A DNA stretch of 64,000 bases. Origin: Fimbriiglobus ruber. Its GTDB lineage: Bacteria > Planctomycetota > Planctomycetia > Gemmatales > Gemmataceae. The notes beneath the pieces are model-generated. The model had not been told where the DNA came from. It saw nothing but the letters and a program-made list of their open reading frames with translations, and made no database searches. Where the stretch lies: assembly GCF_002197845.1 (NCBI RefSeq), contig NZ_NIDE01000008.1, positions 1 through 64,000 on the forward strand, read 5' to 3'. Made by a program: the position numbers and the translations under genes. Shown piece after piece: positions 40,201-48,865 of this stretch (positions are counted from its first letter, which is position 1; every line of letters starts with the position of its first letter).

Positions 40201-41698
40201 CCACGGTCAGCGTGTCGGTGCCGGCCGCCGTGTCATTCACGGCCTTTTGGAACGTTACCAGACCGCCCGTCGTCAGAGTCGTGGGCGCCCCGACGGTGAC
40301 GGCCCCACTATACGTCTGGTTGCCGGTCGTCGTGATGCCGGTCGTGTTAACCACACTCGCTCCGGATACCGACAGGCTACCCAAAGAAGCGGCGCCACCG
40401 ACCACGCCAGTGAACGTTGCTTTGCCCGTATTCGTCAACGTAAGCGCGTGCTTGCCGGCTGTCGCATCGTCCACGGTGCTTGAAAACGCGATGGCCGTCC
40501 CGGTCAACGTCGTATTGGCCCCAAGCGTAACGGCGCCGGAGTACGTCTGGCCTGCCGTCGTCGTAATCCCCACACTGGTACCGGTGACCGCCGTCGTCCC
40601 GGATACCGAGAGACTTTTCGGAGCACCGGTGCCGGCGACCGCGCCGGAGCCGACCGCACCGGCGAACGTCGCGTTGCCCGTCAAGGCCAGCGCGTTCACA
40701 CCCGCCGAGCCGTCGTCCACGGTGCTACCAAAAGTGATAATGGGAGACGTAATGGCGCCGCTCCCACCCCCGAGTATGACGGGACCGTTGAACGTCAAGA
40801 AGTTGATGGTCTGCACCGTCGAGTCGATCGTGGACGTCCCGTTCACCGTCAAGGCGAGCATCGCGGTACCGCCAACCGCTACCGAAAACGTGGCGTTGCC
40901 GTTCACAGTCCAATTAAACGCACCGGAAATTTTCCCGTCGAACGTGACGGTCGAGCCGGTAAAGACGGTGCCGAACTTCAGTGTTACGGCCCCGGCGCTT
41001 GTGGCGTAGGTCTGGTTGCCGGTGGTCGAGAGGGCGGTGGCGGCCGCGGCGTACGTCGTGGCACCCACGACGGAAATGCTCGCGAGCGGTGTCGTGCCGC
41101 CGACGATCGCACCAAACGTGGTCAAACCGGTCGCGTTATCGACCAGGTTGTAGCCGCCGTTGAGGGTGCCGGAAAAGGTGACGGCGCCAGCACCATTGTT
41201 GAGCGTCACCGTGCCGCCGGCGGGCGCCGTCAGATTGGCCGCCGCGGCGTCCGTGACGATGCTGGTCGTTCCCGTCGTCGTGGTGTTGACAGTGATGGCG
41301 CCCGAGGAAATGGTGCCCGAGGTAAACGTGACGTTGTTCGCACCAGCCGCCGCCGAGTTGTTGTCGATTGCGAGCGAGCTGGCAAGGTCGGCGTTCGTGT
41401 TGAACGAGAGAACGGCGGCCGAGGCCCCGCCGTCGGCGGTATTACCGGTCGCGGTCCAGGTGTCGGTGCCGCCGGAGAGCGTGAACTTGTAGGCCGGGCT
41501 CGTCGACCCCGTGTTGACGATGGCCAGGCTCTCACCCGTGGCTAACGAGATCGAAAGCGCGTTCGACCCGTTCCAGTTGTACGTAGCCGGCACCAGTCGA
41601 TCTTCAAATTCTTCAACCCGGAGGCCGACAGGCCGTGCCGTCTTACGAACCGGACCAGTCTTACGCCCACGCAGGAACATCGTCATCATACGGCGCAT
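31203..41698 (-). CDS. Giant secreted repeat protein (YDG/MBG, Ig-like, FG-GAP), with one frameshift
   Basis: About 3,500 residues from ATG 41698 if the frame is repaired near 35468. Domains in order: N-terminal EEFEDRLVPATYNW sorting-type motif; beta-helix repeats with autotransporter pattern (GAGTLTLTGANSYTGATTV); Ig-like segment; then about 20 YDG/MBG units of 80-90 residues (KVYDGTTTATLNTGG, GSDDVHL, GTFASKDVNTGI, DYTLTQPTTTASITPATL); more Ig-like domains; and C-terminal FG-GAP repeats with Ca-binding type D-x-NGDGxxDIVVG motifs (GDFNGDGVADIVVGSG, GDVNGDGKADIVVGGG). Likely an exported adhesin or surface protein. Compared with sister repeats, one C is missing in the run at 35467-35470, which splits it into two frames. 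ATG 41743 is an alternative start. Confidence 0.85.
33150..38825 (-). repeat. Tandem array of about 20 YDG/MBG-coding units
   Basis: Units of roughly 255-270 bases; the copies at about 34.2-36.6 kb are nearly identical, the outer ones more diverged. The array is interrupted by an Ig-like segment at about 37.7-38.0 kb. Two units (near 33.3 and 38.2 kb) belong to a different MBG subtype (DTADFIETYDTPAVGTGKTL). Near-identity in the centre points to recent unequal exchange. Confidence 0.8.
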
Positions 41699-41743
41699 AT
41701 TATTTCCAGGCGGCACGAGTACTCCATGTCTAATGTTTGTCAA

Positions 41744-42117
41744 AATTACTTGGTATTTATATATATATTGTTCTATTTAAATAATAATCAAAAGCGGCCG
41801 CTTACGACGGCCGCAGGCTCCACCGAACTGAATCCAATTCGAGTTTGTTCTGCCGATCGTTCCGGCAGCCACGGCCACTTGGCAAGACAAGTCGCTGGCC
41901 GCAACGGGAGCAAGGAAGGGAGGCTCGCCTACAGCATTAGTGGCTATCGCGGGAGCTTAACAGGCGATGGCCACTTGCTCCGCCTGTGCGGTACATATTC
42001 TCGCTATTTGCTCAGGCAATCTGAAGACTCGCAATTCGTATGATTACCAATTTTATCGACATAGGGTGATTTGTCAACCGTACCTGAAGAATTCGATCCC
42101 AGTCGGAGTCTACTCTG
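41744..42117. other. Intergenic region
   Basis: No gene recognised. AT-rich near 41750-41795, just upstream of the giant gene, where its promoter would be expected. Confidence 0.35.
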
Positions 42118-42286
42118 TCACTTTGAACCAAATCGCGGCCCGGTCCAGACGGTCCCTATACCTATCAACACCTACGCCTGCGCCCTCAACGACCACGGAC
42201 GCCAACCGGCCCACCACCGGCAACCTGAGGAACGGCATCGGGGCTTTGGATGACGTTGGGTCCTTCAACCTTGATTCCAGCGATTG

Positions 42287-43205
42287 GAAATTATCTCAAA
42301 ACGAGAATCTGGCTTCGGGTCTGAGCCCTCTAACCGGGTGCCCTTTCACCGGACGCGAGATCGTATGCCATGACGGCCCCTCAACTAGCGACCATCTTGG
42401 AGATTCCAGACGCCCTGTGGGAACAACTCGAACCGATCCTGTTGGCGGATGCCCCGCCGAAGCCGACCGGCCTTCCCCGGGCGCCGTGGCGGCCGATCCT
42501 GAACGGCATCATGTTCCGCCTCCGGAGCGGGTGCCAGTGGAATCACCTGCCCGACCAGTTCGGGGATGACAGCACCATTCACCGGTGGTGCCGGCGGGGC
42601 GTGTTCGCCAAACTGTGGGCCGTGCTGGTCGACCACTGCGGCGAGTTGGGCGGTGTCCACTGGGACTGGCAGAGCGCCGACGGGCGACTGGGGAAAGCCC
42701 GGTTCGGGGGGAAAAAAGGTGGGCCCGAATCCGACCGATCGGGCCAAGCCGGGGACCAAGCAGAGCGTCGTCGTCGACCGGGACGGGGGACCGTTGGGGG
42801 TGGTGATTGCGGCCGCCAACGTCAACGACCACCTGCTCCTGAAGGATACCCTCGATGCCATCGTGGTCGACCGGCCGGGCCCGACCGCGGACCGACCGCA
42901 ACACCTGTGTCTGGACGCCTGGTATGACAACGCGGCCAGCCGGGAGGTCGCCGCCAAGTACCAGTACGTCCCCCACATCCGCCCGTCCCGGGAGTCGGTT
43001 CCGCCGCCCCGCCATCGGGCTGCCAAGCCACGGCGGTGGGTGGTCGAGCGGACCCTGGCATGGTTGTCGAAGTGCCGGGCCGTGCTGATTCGGTACGACG
43101 TCCACGGCCACAACTACCTCGGATTGATTCAACTCGCGTGTGCCATGCTGTGGTACCGTAGGCTTCATCGATTAAAGAGCCGAAAGCGGGTTTTAAGATA
43201 GTTTC
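42287..43205 (+). mobile_element. IS5-family (IS427-like) insertion sequence, TSD TTG
   Basis: The left end GAAATTATCTCAAAAC (42287-42302) matches the inverse of the right end, GAAACTATCTTAAAAC (43205-43190), at 14 of 16 positions. TTG is duplicated at 42284-42286 and 43206-43208. Length 919 bp. It interrupts a DUF1559 pseudogene. Confidence 0.82.
42370..43201 (+). pseudogene. IS5-family transposase in two frames
   Basis: First frame: MTAPQLATILEIPDALWEQL, LRSGCQWNHLPDQFG, VHWDWQSADGRLGKARFGGK. At a run of six G and six A (about 42706-42717) the signal moves +1 to the second frame: KVGPNPTDRAKPGTKQSVVV, LCLDAWYDNAAS (Asp), RRWVVERTLAWLSKCR (Glu) and ends KSRKRVLR. Two-frame transposases with recoding are known in the IS427 group, so this may be programmed rather than broken. 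A plain indel is the alternative. Confidence 0.75.
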
Positions 43206-43745
43206 TTGGAATCAAGCCACCGTGGCCAACTGTTCTGCCGCCACCCAGGATGGAAACACCGGCAGTGGTTTCATGGGTCGGGGCGTCGCGTCAACCGCTG
43301 TGTAGAAGACATCACCGACGGCACCTCGAACACCCTGCTACTCGCCGAAGACGCCGGGCGCAACGCCACGTGGATTATGGGGAAGAACGCAGGTCCAAGG
43401 GGCCGACAGTATCGCATCGCCCGCCGGCGCTTGGGGGAACTTCAGTTTGGGGGCGAGTTTCGATTACCTCCACTTCTGGAACCCTTCCACCATGCTTTAC
43501 GGCGGCCCGGTCGCGGTGAACGACGACAACGCCGGAGACTTTTACTCCTTCCACAGTGGCGGAGCGAACATCCTGTTGGGCGATGGCTCGGTGCGGTTCC
43601 TGTCCCAGTCCGTGGATGTCAATACTATTGCGGCCCTCTTCACGCGAAGCGGTGGGGAAGCAGTGTCGATAAACCAGTAATGCGAATGGGTTTTTCCTTG
43701 GCGAACCGGACATGCGTCCGGTTCACTGCCGTTCGGAGAATTTCG

Positions 43746-43883
43746 ATGCGACGAGTGGGATTGTTGGCACTCTGGCTGATACTTCCGGCGTCTGTGGGTT
43801 GGTTGCTCGGCGCACGCACTGGAAACATTGTTTGGATGATGCCGGCCACAATTACAATTGATCTGCCAAGGGGGAGTAAGTGA
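43746..43883 (+). pseudogene. Truncated copy of the DUF1559-linked lipoprotein
   Basis: MRRVGLLALWLILPASVGW is nearly the same as the signal peptide of the lipoprotein at 22455 (MRRMGLCALCLILPASVGC), but the lipid Cys is Trp and the mature domain is missing after 46 residues. It follows the DUF1559 pseudogene as the intact lipoprotein follows its DUF1559 gene, so the whole pair was duplicated and then decayed. Confidence 0.7.
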
Positions 43884-44063
43884 CGATGTGTCTGACGCGT
43901 CTGAGCCAGAAACCCAAACCTTTTGGAAATTAGGCGATCAGGCCAGTGGCACCGACTGCGCTAGGTTTAGCTTAGCGGGTCGCCCGGCGAACCGCCCTCA
44001 TAGCCCAACGCCCTGAGAAAACACGAACCCCTGCGCACGACCGTAGAGAGAGAAGGTCTCATC

Positions 44064-44939
44064 ATGCTGCCATTCTGCTTGAGTTTACTGCTTGCTGGAG
44101 CCGACGTAGACGACGGGCTGGCGAGAAAAATGCTCCCGCTTTACGTGAAAGAGGCGGAGGGCTACTCGATCTCGGTCGAATCGGACCCGAAGAAGTCCCT
44201 CGAACTGAAGAAGGAGCCCGTGTTGGCGTGGTCGAATCCCGTCCGGAGTACGACACAGGGGGCCGTCTTCGTGTGGCTGCGGGAGGGGCGGCCGGCCGCC
44301 CTGGGCTGTATCTATTCCCACCCGCATCAGAAGCTCCCTGGCCGAGTCATCCGGCATGAACTGCACGCACTCGATCCGGAGAAACTTCTGGTGACCCGCG
44401 ACTCGCCGAACCTGTGGCAACCCGAGGCCGGGCTGGTCCGGGTGGAGCTGCCCGGCGCCCCCGGCCCGGTTGCCACCCCGGGCGGCCGTCTGGTTCAACT
44501 CCGGAAGCTCGCCCAGGAATTCGTCGGGCACAGCGTCGATCGGGACATGCAGAAGTGGGATCTGCGTCTCTTACCGACCCCGCTCTATCGTTATCCGATC
44601 GCCGAGACGGGAGTGGTGGACGGAGCGGTCTTCGCGCTGATGTCTGGCGGCGGAACCGATCCGGAGGTCTTATTGGTCATTGAGGCTCGGGCGGTGAACG
44701 GGAAACTGCGGTGGGAGTACACCTGTGGCCGCTTCTCCGATTGGGACTTACACGTCCGACACAAGGACACGGAGGTCTTTACATACGTCGCGCGCGAGGC
44801 CGAGCGCCCCGACAAGCCTCGCTTGCAACTGTATCGTATTTACCCGGAAAAAGTAGTAACTCCAGAAGGCAAGCTACTCGCCCGGTTCCGCCCGACGCCG
44901 GGTGGTATGCTTCAACTCATCCCATTTGAGGACAAGTGA
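44064..44939 (+). CDS. Lineage-specific secreted protein, five-copy family, copy 3 (intact)
   Basis: 291 residues, closest to copy 1 at 5524: MLPLYVKEAEGYSISVESDP, LELKKEPVLAWSNPVR, GAVFVWLREGRPAALGC, PGRVIRHELHALDPEKLLVT, LRLLPTPLYRYP, GGGTDPEVLLVIEAR, CGRFSDWDLHVRHKDTEVF, LYRIYPEKVVTPEGKLLARF. Short hydrophobic start (MLPFCLSLLLAGA). AGAAGG lies upstream of the ATG. The constant acidic and basic residues suggest a folded extracytoplasmic domain; no known catalytic motif. High GC, unlike copy 2. Confidence 0.65.
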   Translation: MLPFCLSLLLAGADVDDGLARKMLPLYVKEAEGYSISVESDPKKSLELKKEPVLAWSNPVRSTTQGAVFVWLREGRPAALGCIYSHPHQKLPGRVIRHELHALDPEKLLVTRDSPNLWQPEAGLVRVELPGAPGPVATPGGRLVQLRKLAQEFVGHSVDRDMQKWDLRLLPTPLYRYPIAETGVVDGAVFALMSGGGTDPEVLLVIEARAVNGKLRWEYTCGRFSDWDLHVRHKDTEVFTYVAREAERPDKPRLQLYRIYPEKVVTPEGKLLARFRPTPGGMLQLIPFEDK

Positions 44940-45031
44940 TGCACTCATGACCACCCCGTTGGTTTTGCTCATTTATTGCCAGGGGCAAATTTATTATCTC
45001 TATATTTAGTCTAATAACATCTGACGTTATA

Positions 45032-45162
45032 TATAGTAGTTACGCAGTCGATTCCATAAGCCATTATCCAGTATCGACTTGTAGCAAAAACAATCTCGGA
45101 GGCCAAATGATACAAATCTCGACACAGTAACGACTTGCGGAATCGACTGCGTAACTCCTATA
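45032..45162. repeat. MITE-like element with 24-bp inverted repeats
   Basis: 45032-45055 (with core AGTTACGCAGTCGATTCC) is the inverse of 45139-45162 with one mismatch. The 83 bases between are non-coding. It lies between two convergent genes, so it may also act as a terminator. Confidence 0.6.
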
Positions 45163-45203
45163 GTCAATATTTTCTGCCAATAGCTTGCCTCTGTGGTTCG
45201 CCG

Positions 45204-46709
45204 TCACCTCCGGATTTCGTTCGTACGCGATGCGTTCTCACCTGGCCGCGCCGCCGGAGGTGGTCCCTTCACTGGAAGGTTCTTCTCGTCCCAGAGTTTC
45301 CAGTCGGCGGTCAGGCGTTGGACGACATCCGGGTGTTTCGCGGACAAGTCATTTTTCTCATCCACGTCTTTCGAGAGGTCGAACAGTTGCAGGTTCTCTC
45401 CTCGTTCGGGTAACACGAGCTTCCAGTCACCCGAACGGATTGCCCAGAACTGGTTGTACCGCCAGTAGAGAGATCGACCTTTCAGGGCGTCGACCGAACC
45501 ACCCTGCAACGCTGGCGATAGGTTCAACCCGTCCAGTTGTTTGCCCTTCGGGACGTCTAGCCCTGTCGCTCCGAGTAGAGTGGGGAACACATCAAGGCTC
45601 GACACAGGAGCATCGAACATCTGTTTCGCCGCGATTTTCCCTTTCCAATTGATGATTGACGGGACGCGGATACCGCCCTCCCAGAGCGAGAACTTCGCAC
45701 CGCTGAGGGGGAAGTTATTTGCCGCGATGTCATCGATCGGGCCGCCGTTGTCGTTAATGAAGTAGACGATCGTGTCTTCCTCCAAGCCGTGAGCCCGCAC
45801 CTTCGCGAGGACCGCGCCGACGGCGTCGTCCAGCGCCGAGGTGGTCGCAGCGTACGCCTTACGCTTCCCCTTCAGCGTGGGGAACCGGTCTAGGTACTTC
45901 TTAGTCGGTTGGAGTGGGGAGTGGCTGGCGTTAAACGCGAGGTACAGGAAGAACGGGTCACTGCGGTTGCGGTCGATGAACGCGACCGCCTCGCGGGCGA
46001 AAGCCTCGGTCAGATATTCCTTCTCCTCGACCTCGACATTTGGTTTGTCGAGTGTACCGCGGACCAACTTGTTCGGAGAGGTTCCGGCGTCGCCGTTCGG
46101 TTCCTTGGGCACTGTGAGCGGGCTTTTCGGCGGATTTTTGGCGACCGCGTCGCGCTCCTTCCGGGTCTTCTCAAACACCATTCGGGCGGACGCTTCGACC
46201 GGGCCGGGGACGTAGCGGTGCATGGCTTCGTAAAAGCCGAAGAACTCATCGAACCCCCGCTTCCACGGGCGATACTCGGGCCCGCTGCCGAGATGCCATT
46301 TGCCGAACGCGGCGGTTTTGTAGCCGCCGCTCTTGAACGCGTCCGCCAGGGTCGCCTCTTTGAGGTTCAGCCCGGTGTTCGGACCGGGGTTGCTGTCATA
46401 GCTGTGCCGCTGCTGGTAACGCCCGGACATGAGTCCCGCCCGGGTGGGTCCACAGATCGGACCCGTAACGTAAGCGTTGGTGAATCGAACCCCGCTCGCC
46501 GCAAGGGCGTCCAGGTTCGGAGTGGGGATGTCTTTGCATCCCTGGAATCCCAGATCGCCATAGCCGAGGTCGTCAGAAATGATGAACACGACGTTCGGCT
46601 TTCGCGAGCCGGTCGCGACCTCTTTCTTCGGAATGGGTTGCGCCAAGGCCGCCCCACTACCGAGCCCTACACACACGCAAGCGAGGTGAAAGGTAAGTCC
46701 CATTCTCAT
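45204..46709 (-). CDS. Secreted arylsulfatase
   Basis: 501 residues with a signal peptide (MRMGLTFHLACVCVGLGSGA, cleaved near AQP). Metal-binding start VVFIISDDLGYGDLGFQG, formylglycine site ICGPTRAGLMSGRY (Cys-x-Pro-x-Arg), GKWHLGSG, HSPLQP and DNGGP, SLWEGGIRVPSI, and a C-terminal FDLSKDVDEKNDLSAKHPDV. All catalytic residues are present; the enzyme needs an activating sulfatase-modifying factor. The periplasmic target is probably a sulfated polysaccharide. The downstream direction is toward the 45.1-kb MITE. Confidence 0.9.
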   Translation of the reverse strand: MRMGLTFHLACVCVGLGSGAALAQPIPKKEVATGSRKPNVVFIISDDLGYGDLGFQGCKDIPTPNLDALAASGVRFTNAYVTGPICGPTRAGLMSGRYQQRHSYDSNPGPNTGLNLKEATLADAFKSGGYKTAAFGKWHLGSGPEYRPWKRGFDEFFGFYEAMHRYVPGPVEASARMVFEKTRKERDAVAKNPPKSPLTVPKEPNGDAGTSPNKLVRGTLDKPNVEVEEKEYLTEAFAREAVAFIDRNRSDPFFLYLAFNASHSPLQPTKKYLDRFPTLKGKRKAYAATTSALDDAVGAVLAKVRAHGLEEDTIVYFINDNGGPIDDIAANNFPLSGAKFSLWEGGIRVPSIINWKGKIAAKQMFDAPVSSLDVFPTLLGATGLDVPKGKQLDGLNLSPALQGGSVDALKGRSLYWRYNQFWAIRSGDWKLVLPERGENLQLFDLSKDVDEKNDLSAKHPDVVQRLTADWKLWDEKNLPVKGPPPAARPGENASRTNEIRR

Positions 46710-46863
46710 AGATAATCTCAGCGATCAATGTTGGGATTGCAGATGCCGCACAAATTCGCCGCACGTGCGGTGCTCGCCGAAAGTTTCCGTGATTTGATAG
46801 TCAGTTTTTCTTAGCTTTGAACTTGATATTAGTCACGGCCTTTACAGTTTAATAAATCGTGAC

Positions 46864-46956
46864 GCGAACCCGACCACCGTCGCCGTCTCTCCCCAAAGCA
46901 GCGTTTGGCGGTCGGGTTCGCTCCCGCCACCTTGATCTTTGAGCGATAGATCAAGG
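46864..46956. repeat. Two adjacent hairpins upstream of the sulfatase
   Basis: GCGAACCCGACC (46864-46875) pairs exactly with GGTCGGGTTCGC (46910-46921). CCTTGATCT (46930-46938) pairs exactly with AGATCAAGG (46948-46956). They fall in the gene-free region 46710-47341 upstream of the sulfatase start; nothing else was found there except a small palindrome near 47112-47130 (CTTTGTCA-AG-TGACAAAG). Confidence 0.4.
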
Positions 46957-47341
46957 CTGCGAAACAAGGCCCGACATCGTGATATTCTGTCTTTCCCACC
47001 AGAATTCCACTAAGTCGAACTTGGCCACACGACTAATATTACAAAGGACGTAATCTTAGTCAACATTACCTGGATGACAAAGTTATTGTCTTTCGCAAGG
47101 TGGTGTGCCACTTTGTCAAGTGACAAAGGATCATCAGATTTCTCAATTATCTCAGCGACCTATTCCTCTCCGCAATCATAGGTTAATCTACTTCTTCTCC
47201 ATCGATGCAAGAAGGGGCGAGTGAAGACACGTAAAAGACTGTCCGTCGGGAGTTATCAAAGGCGAGTGCAGATAGTAGCGATAACGCGAATGGCCTGATA
47301 CGTTTGGTAGGGTGAATGAGATTTTCACGACCAGAAGTATC

Positions 47342-48834
47342 GTATCCCTTCACACCCCTTGTGGGATCAACGACGGCGATTTACCCCCCGTCCTGGCCGC
47401 TTGAATCGCCTCGGTCAAAAATGCCAGCACGTTCCGCTCTTGCTGGCGACACGACGCGACCACTGTCAAAATCCGCTCGACGAACCGACTCCCGTTCTCA
47501 CTCGCGGTGCCGTGACTCGTCTTCCGCCAGCACACGGCATGACGCAACGCCCGCTCGGCCGCGTTGTTCGTCGGCTCGACCCCGGCCACCCGGGTAAACG
47601 TCCACAGGGACGTCTCGACCGTCATCAACTCCCGGCAGGTGGCGGCCGTCTTGGCGCAGCCGCACGCCACCCCGCGGGCCAGCAGGCGTAGGATCTCCGG
47701 CCGCACGAGCGGTTCGTACCGGGCCCGATAGCGATCCCGCGTCAACGTCCCATCCCGCACCCGCTGCCAATGCTCGAACAGGATGTCCGCATGGCACAAC
47801 AACTCCCGGCCGATCTCCGACCCGGCGTTCTGCCGGTCGATCATGGCCTGGAAATCCCGGCGGAGATGGGCCCAGCAAATCTGTCGCCGGCGGCCGCCCA
47901 GGTGGTTGTACACCGAATACCGATCGGTCGTCAGGACGGGCGGGGCGCGACCCATGAGGTCGTCGAAGGAGGCCCGGTTCCGCTTCCGGCGGATCAGGAA
48001 GGCGGTCACCAGGGCGGTCACGGCCACCCACAAGTAAGCCTTGGCCCCAGCTTCCTTCCACCCCGTCTCGTCGACGTTGGCCGGTTGGCCGCGGGTGTAC
48101 ACGAGAGCCTCGTCGGCGATCGGACGGAGGGCGGCGGCCGTGTGCTGTTCGAGCTTGCAGACCATGGCCGGACTGAGTTCCAATCCGAACACGTCGCGGC
48201 ACAAGTGGCTGATCGGCTGCTTGCCCACTCGGAACGCTCCGCTGAGCATGGCCGTGATGGCCTGGGCACGGGGGCCGTACCCGCACACCGCGTCGTCCGG
48301 GAGCGGCGGGCAGGTGGTGGTCCCGCACTGGGTACACGTGAGCCGGTGCTGGTGGTACTCGGTCACGTGCGGCTGGACGACGGGGATTTCGTGGACTTGG
48401 TGGACGAGTGGTTGCGGGTCGTCACCGCCCAACGTGTGCCGGCACTTCTTGCAGTGGGTCGGCTTGAGGGGCACGATACAGTCGGGTGGGAGCAGAGTCC
48501 GTGCCGTGGCTTTGGGGTGCCCGGGTTGTCCGCCCCGCTTCCGACCGGACGGGAGCTTGGGTGGTGCGGGTTTGACGTGGGGCGGGTTGGCCGACGGCGG
48601 GAGGGACGAATTCGAGGAGTTCTGGCGGAGCCGGGCTTCGAGTTCGGCGACCCGTGCGTCCAGTGTTCGGATCTGTTGCTGGAGTGTGGCGAACACGGCG
48701 AGGAGGGCCGCTTGAGCGGCGGGCGGGACGGTCGCCCACAACTCCTCAGGGATCGGCGGTTCGGCACCCATACCCGAGAATGGGCTGATAAGCCCGAGAA
48801 ATCAAGGCCAGCCGCAAGGGGTGTGAACGGATAC
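47342..48834 (-). mobile_element. IS66-family insertion sequence, TSD GAAGTATC
   Basis: The ends GTATCCCTTCACACCCCTTG (47342-47361) and the inverse of 48815-48834 match at 19 of 20 positions. The 8-base GAAGTATC is duplicated at 47334-47341 and 48835-48842, as expected for IS66. Length 1493 bp. It carries only the transposase (tnpC type) and no tnpA or tnpB, like the ISBst12 subgroup. It landed 23 bases upstream of the ORF at 48851, splitting that gene from its promoter region. Confidence 0.9.
47350..48771 (-). CDS. IS66-family transposase (TnpC-type)
   Basis: 473 residues. Coiled-coil N-terminus (LLAVFATLQQQIRTLDARVA), basic linker (KRGGQPGHPKATARTLLP), Zn-ribbon (CKKCRHTLG and CTQCGTTTCPPLP), then the DDE domain: GQPANVDETGWKEAGAKAYL, VLTTDRYSVYNHLGGR, CWAHLRRDFQAMIDR and VEPTNNAAERALRHAV. 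All catalytic residues present and no frameshift. Matches IS66 throughout. Confidence 0.92.
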   Translation of the reverse strand: MGAEPPIPEELWATVPPAAQAALLAVFATLQQQIRTLDARVAELEARLRQNSSNSSLPPSANPPHVKPAPPKLPSGRKRGGQPGHPKATARTLLPPDCIVPLKPTHCKKCRHTLGGDDPQPLVHQVHEIPVVQPHVTEYHQHRLTCTQCGTTTCPPLPDDAVCGYGPRAQAITAMLSGAFRVGKQPISHLCRDVFGLELSPAMVCKLEQHTAAALRPIADEALVYTRGQPANVDETGWKEAGAKAYLWVAVTALVTAFLIRRKRNRASFDDLMGRAPPVLTTDRYSVYNHLGGRRRQICWAHLRRDFQAMIDRQNAGSEIGRELLCHADILFEHWQRVRDGTLTRDRYRARYEPLVRPEILRLLARGVACGCAKTAATCRELMTVETSLWTFTRVAGVEPTNNAAERALRHAVCWRKTSHGTASENGSRFVERILTVVASCRQQERNVLAFLTEAIQAARTGGKSPSLIPQGV

Positions 48835-48865
48835 GAAGTATCTACTCCTCATGAGAGAAGATTCG

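Larger units (their letters stand above)
42118..43680 (+). pseudogene. DUF1559 pseudogene, second copy, split by IS5-type element
   Basis: The left part (about 42118-42286) carries STTTDANRPTTGNLRNGIGA and LDDVGSFNLDSSDW, matching the middle of the intact DUF1559 protein at 22521-23492. After the IS it resumes as WNQATVANCSAATQDGNTGS; the last part reads [40 protein letters not shown] and ends VSINQ at TAA 43678-43680. The N-terminal pilin-like segment is absent and there are frameshifts near 43290 and 43440. Removing the IS joins SSDW to NQATVAN in frame. Confidence 0.8.
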
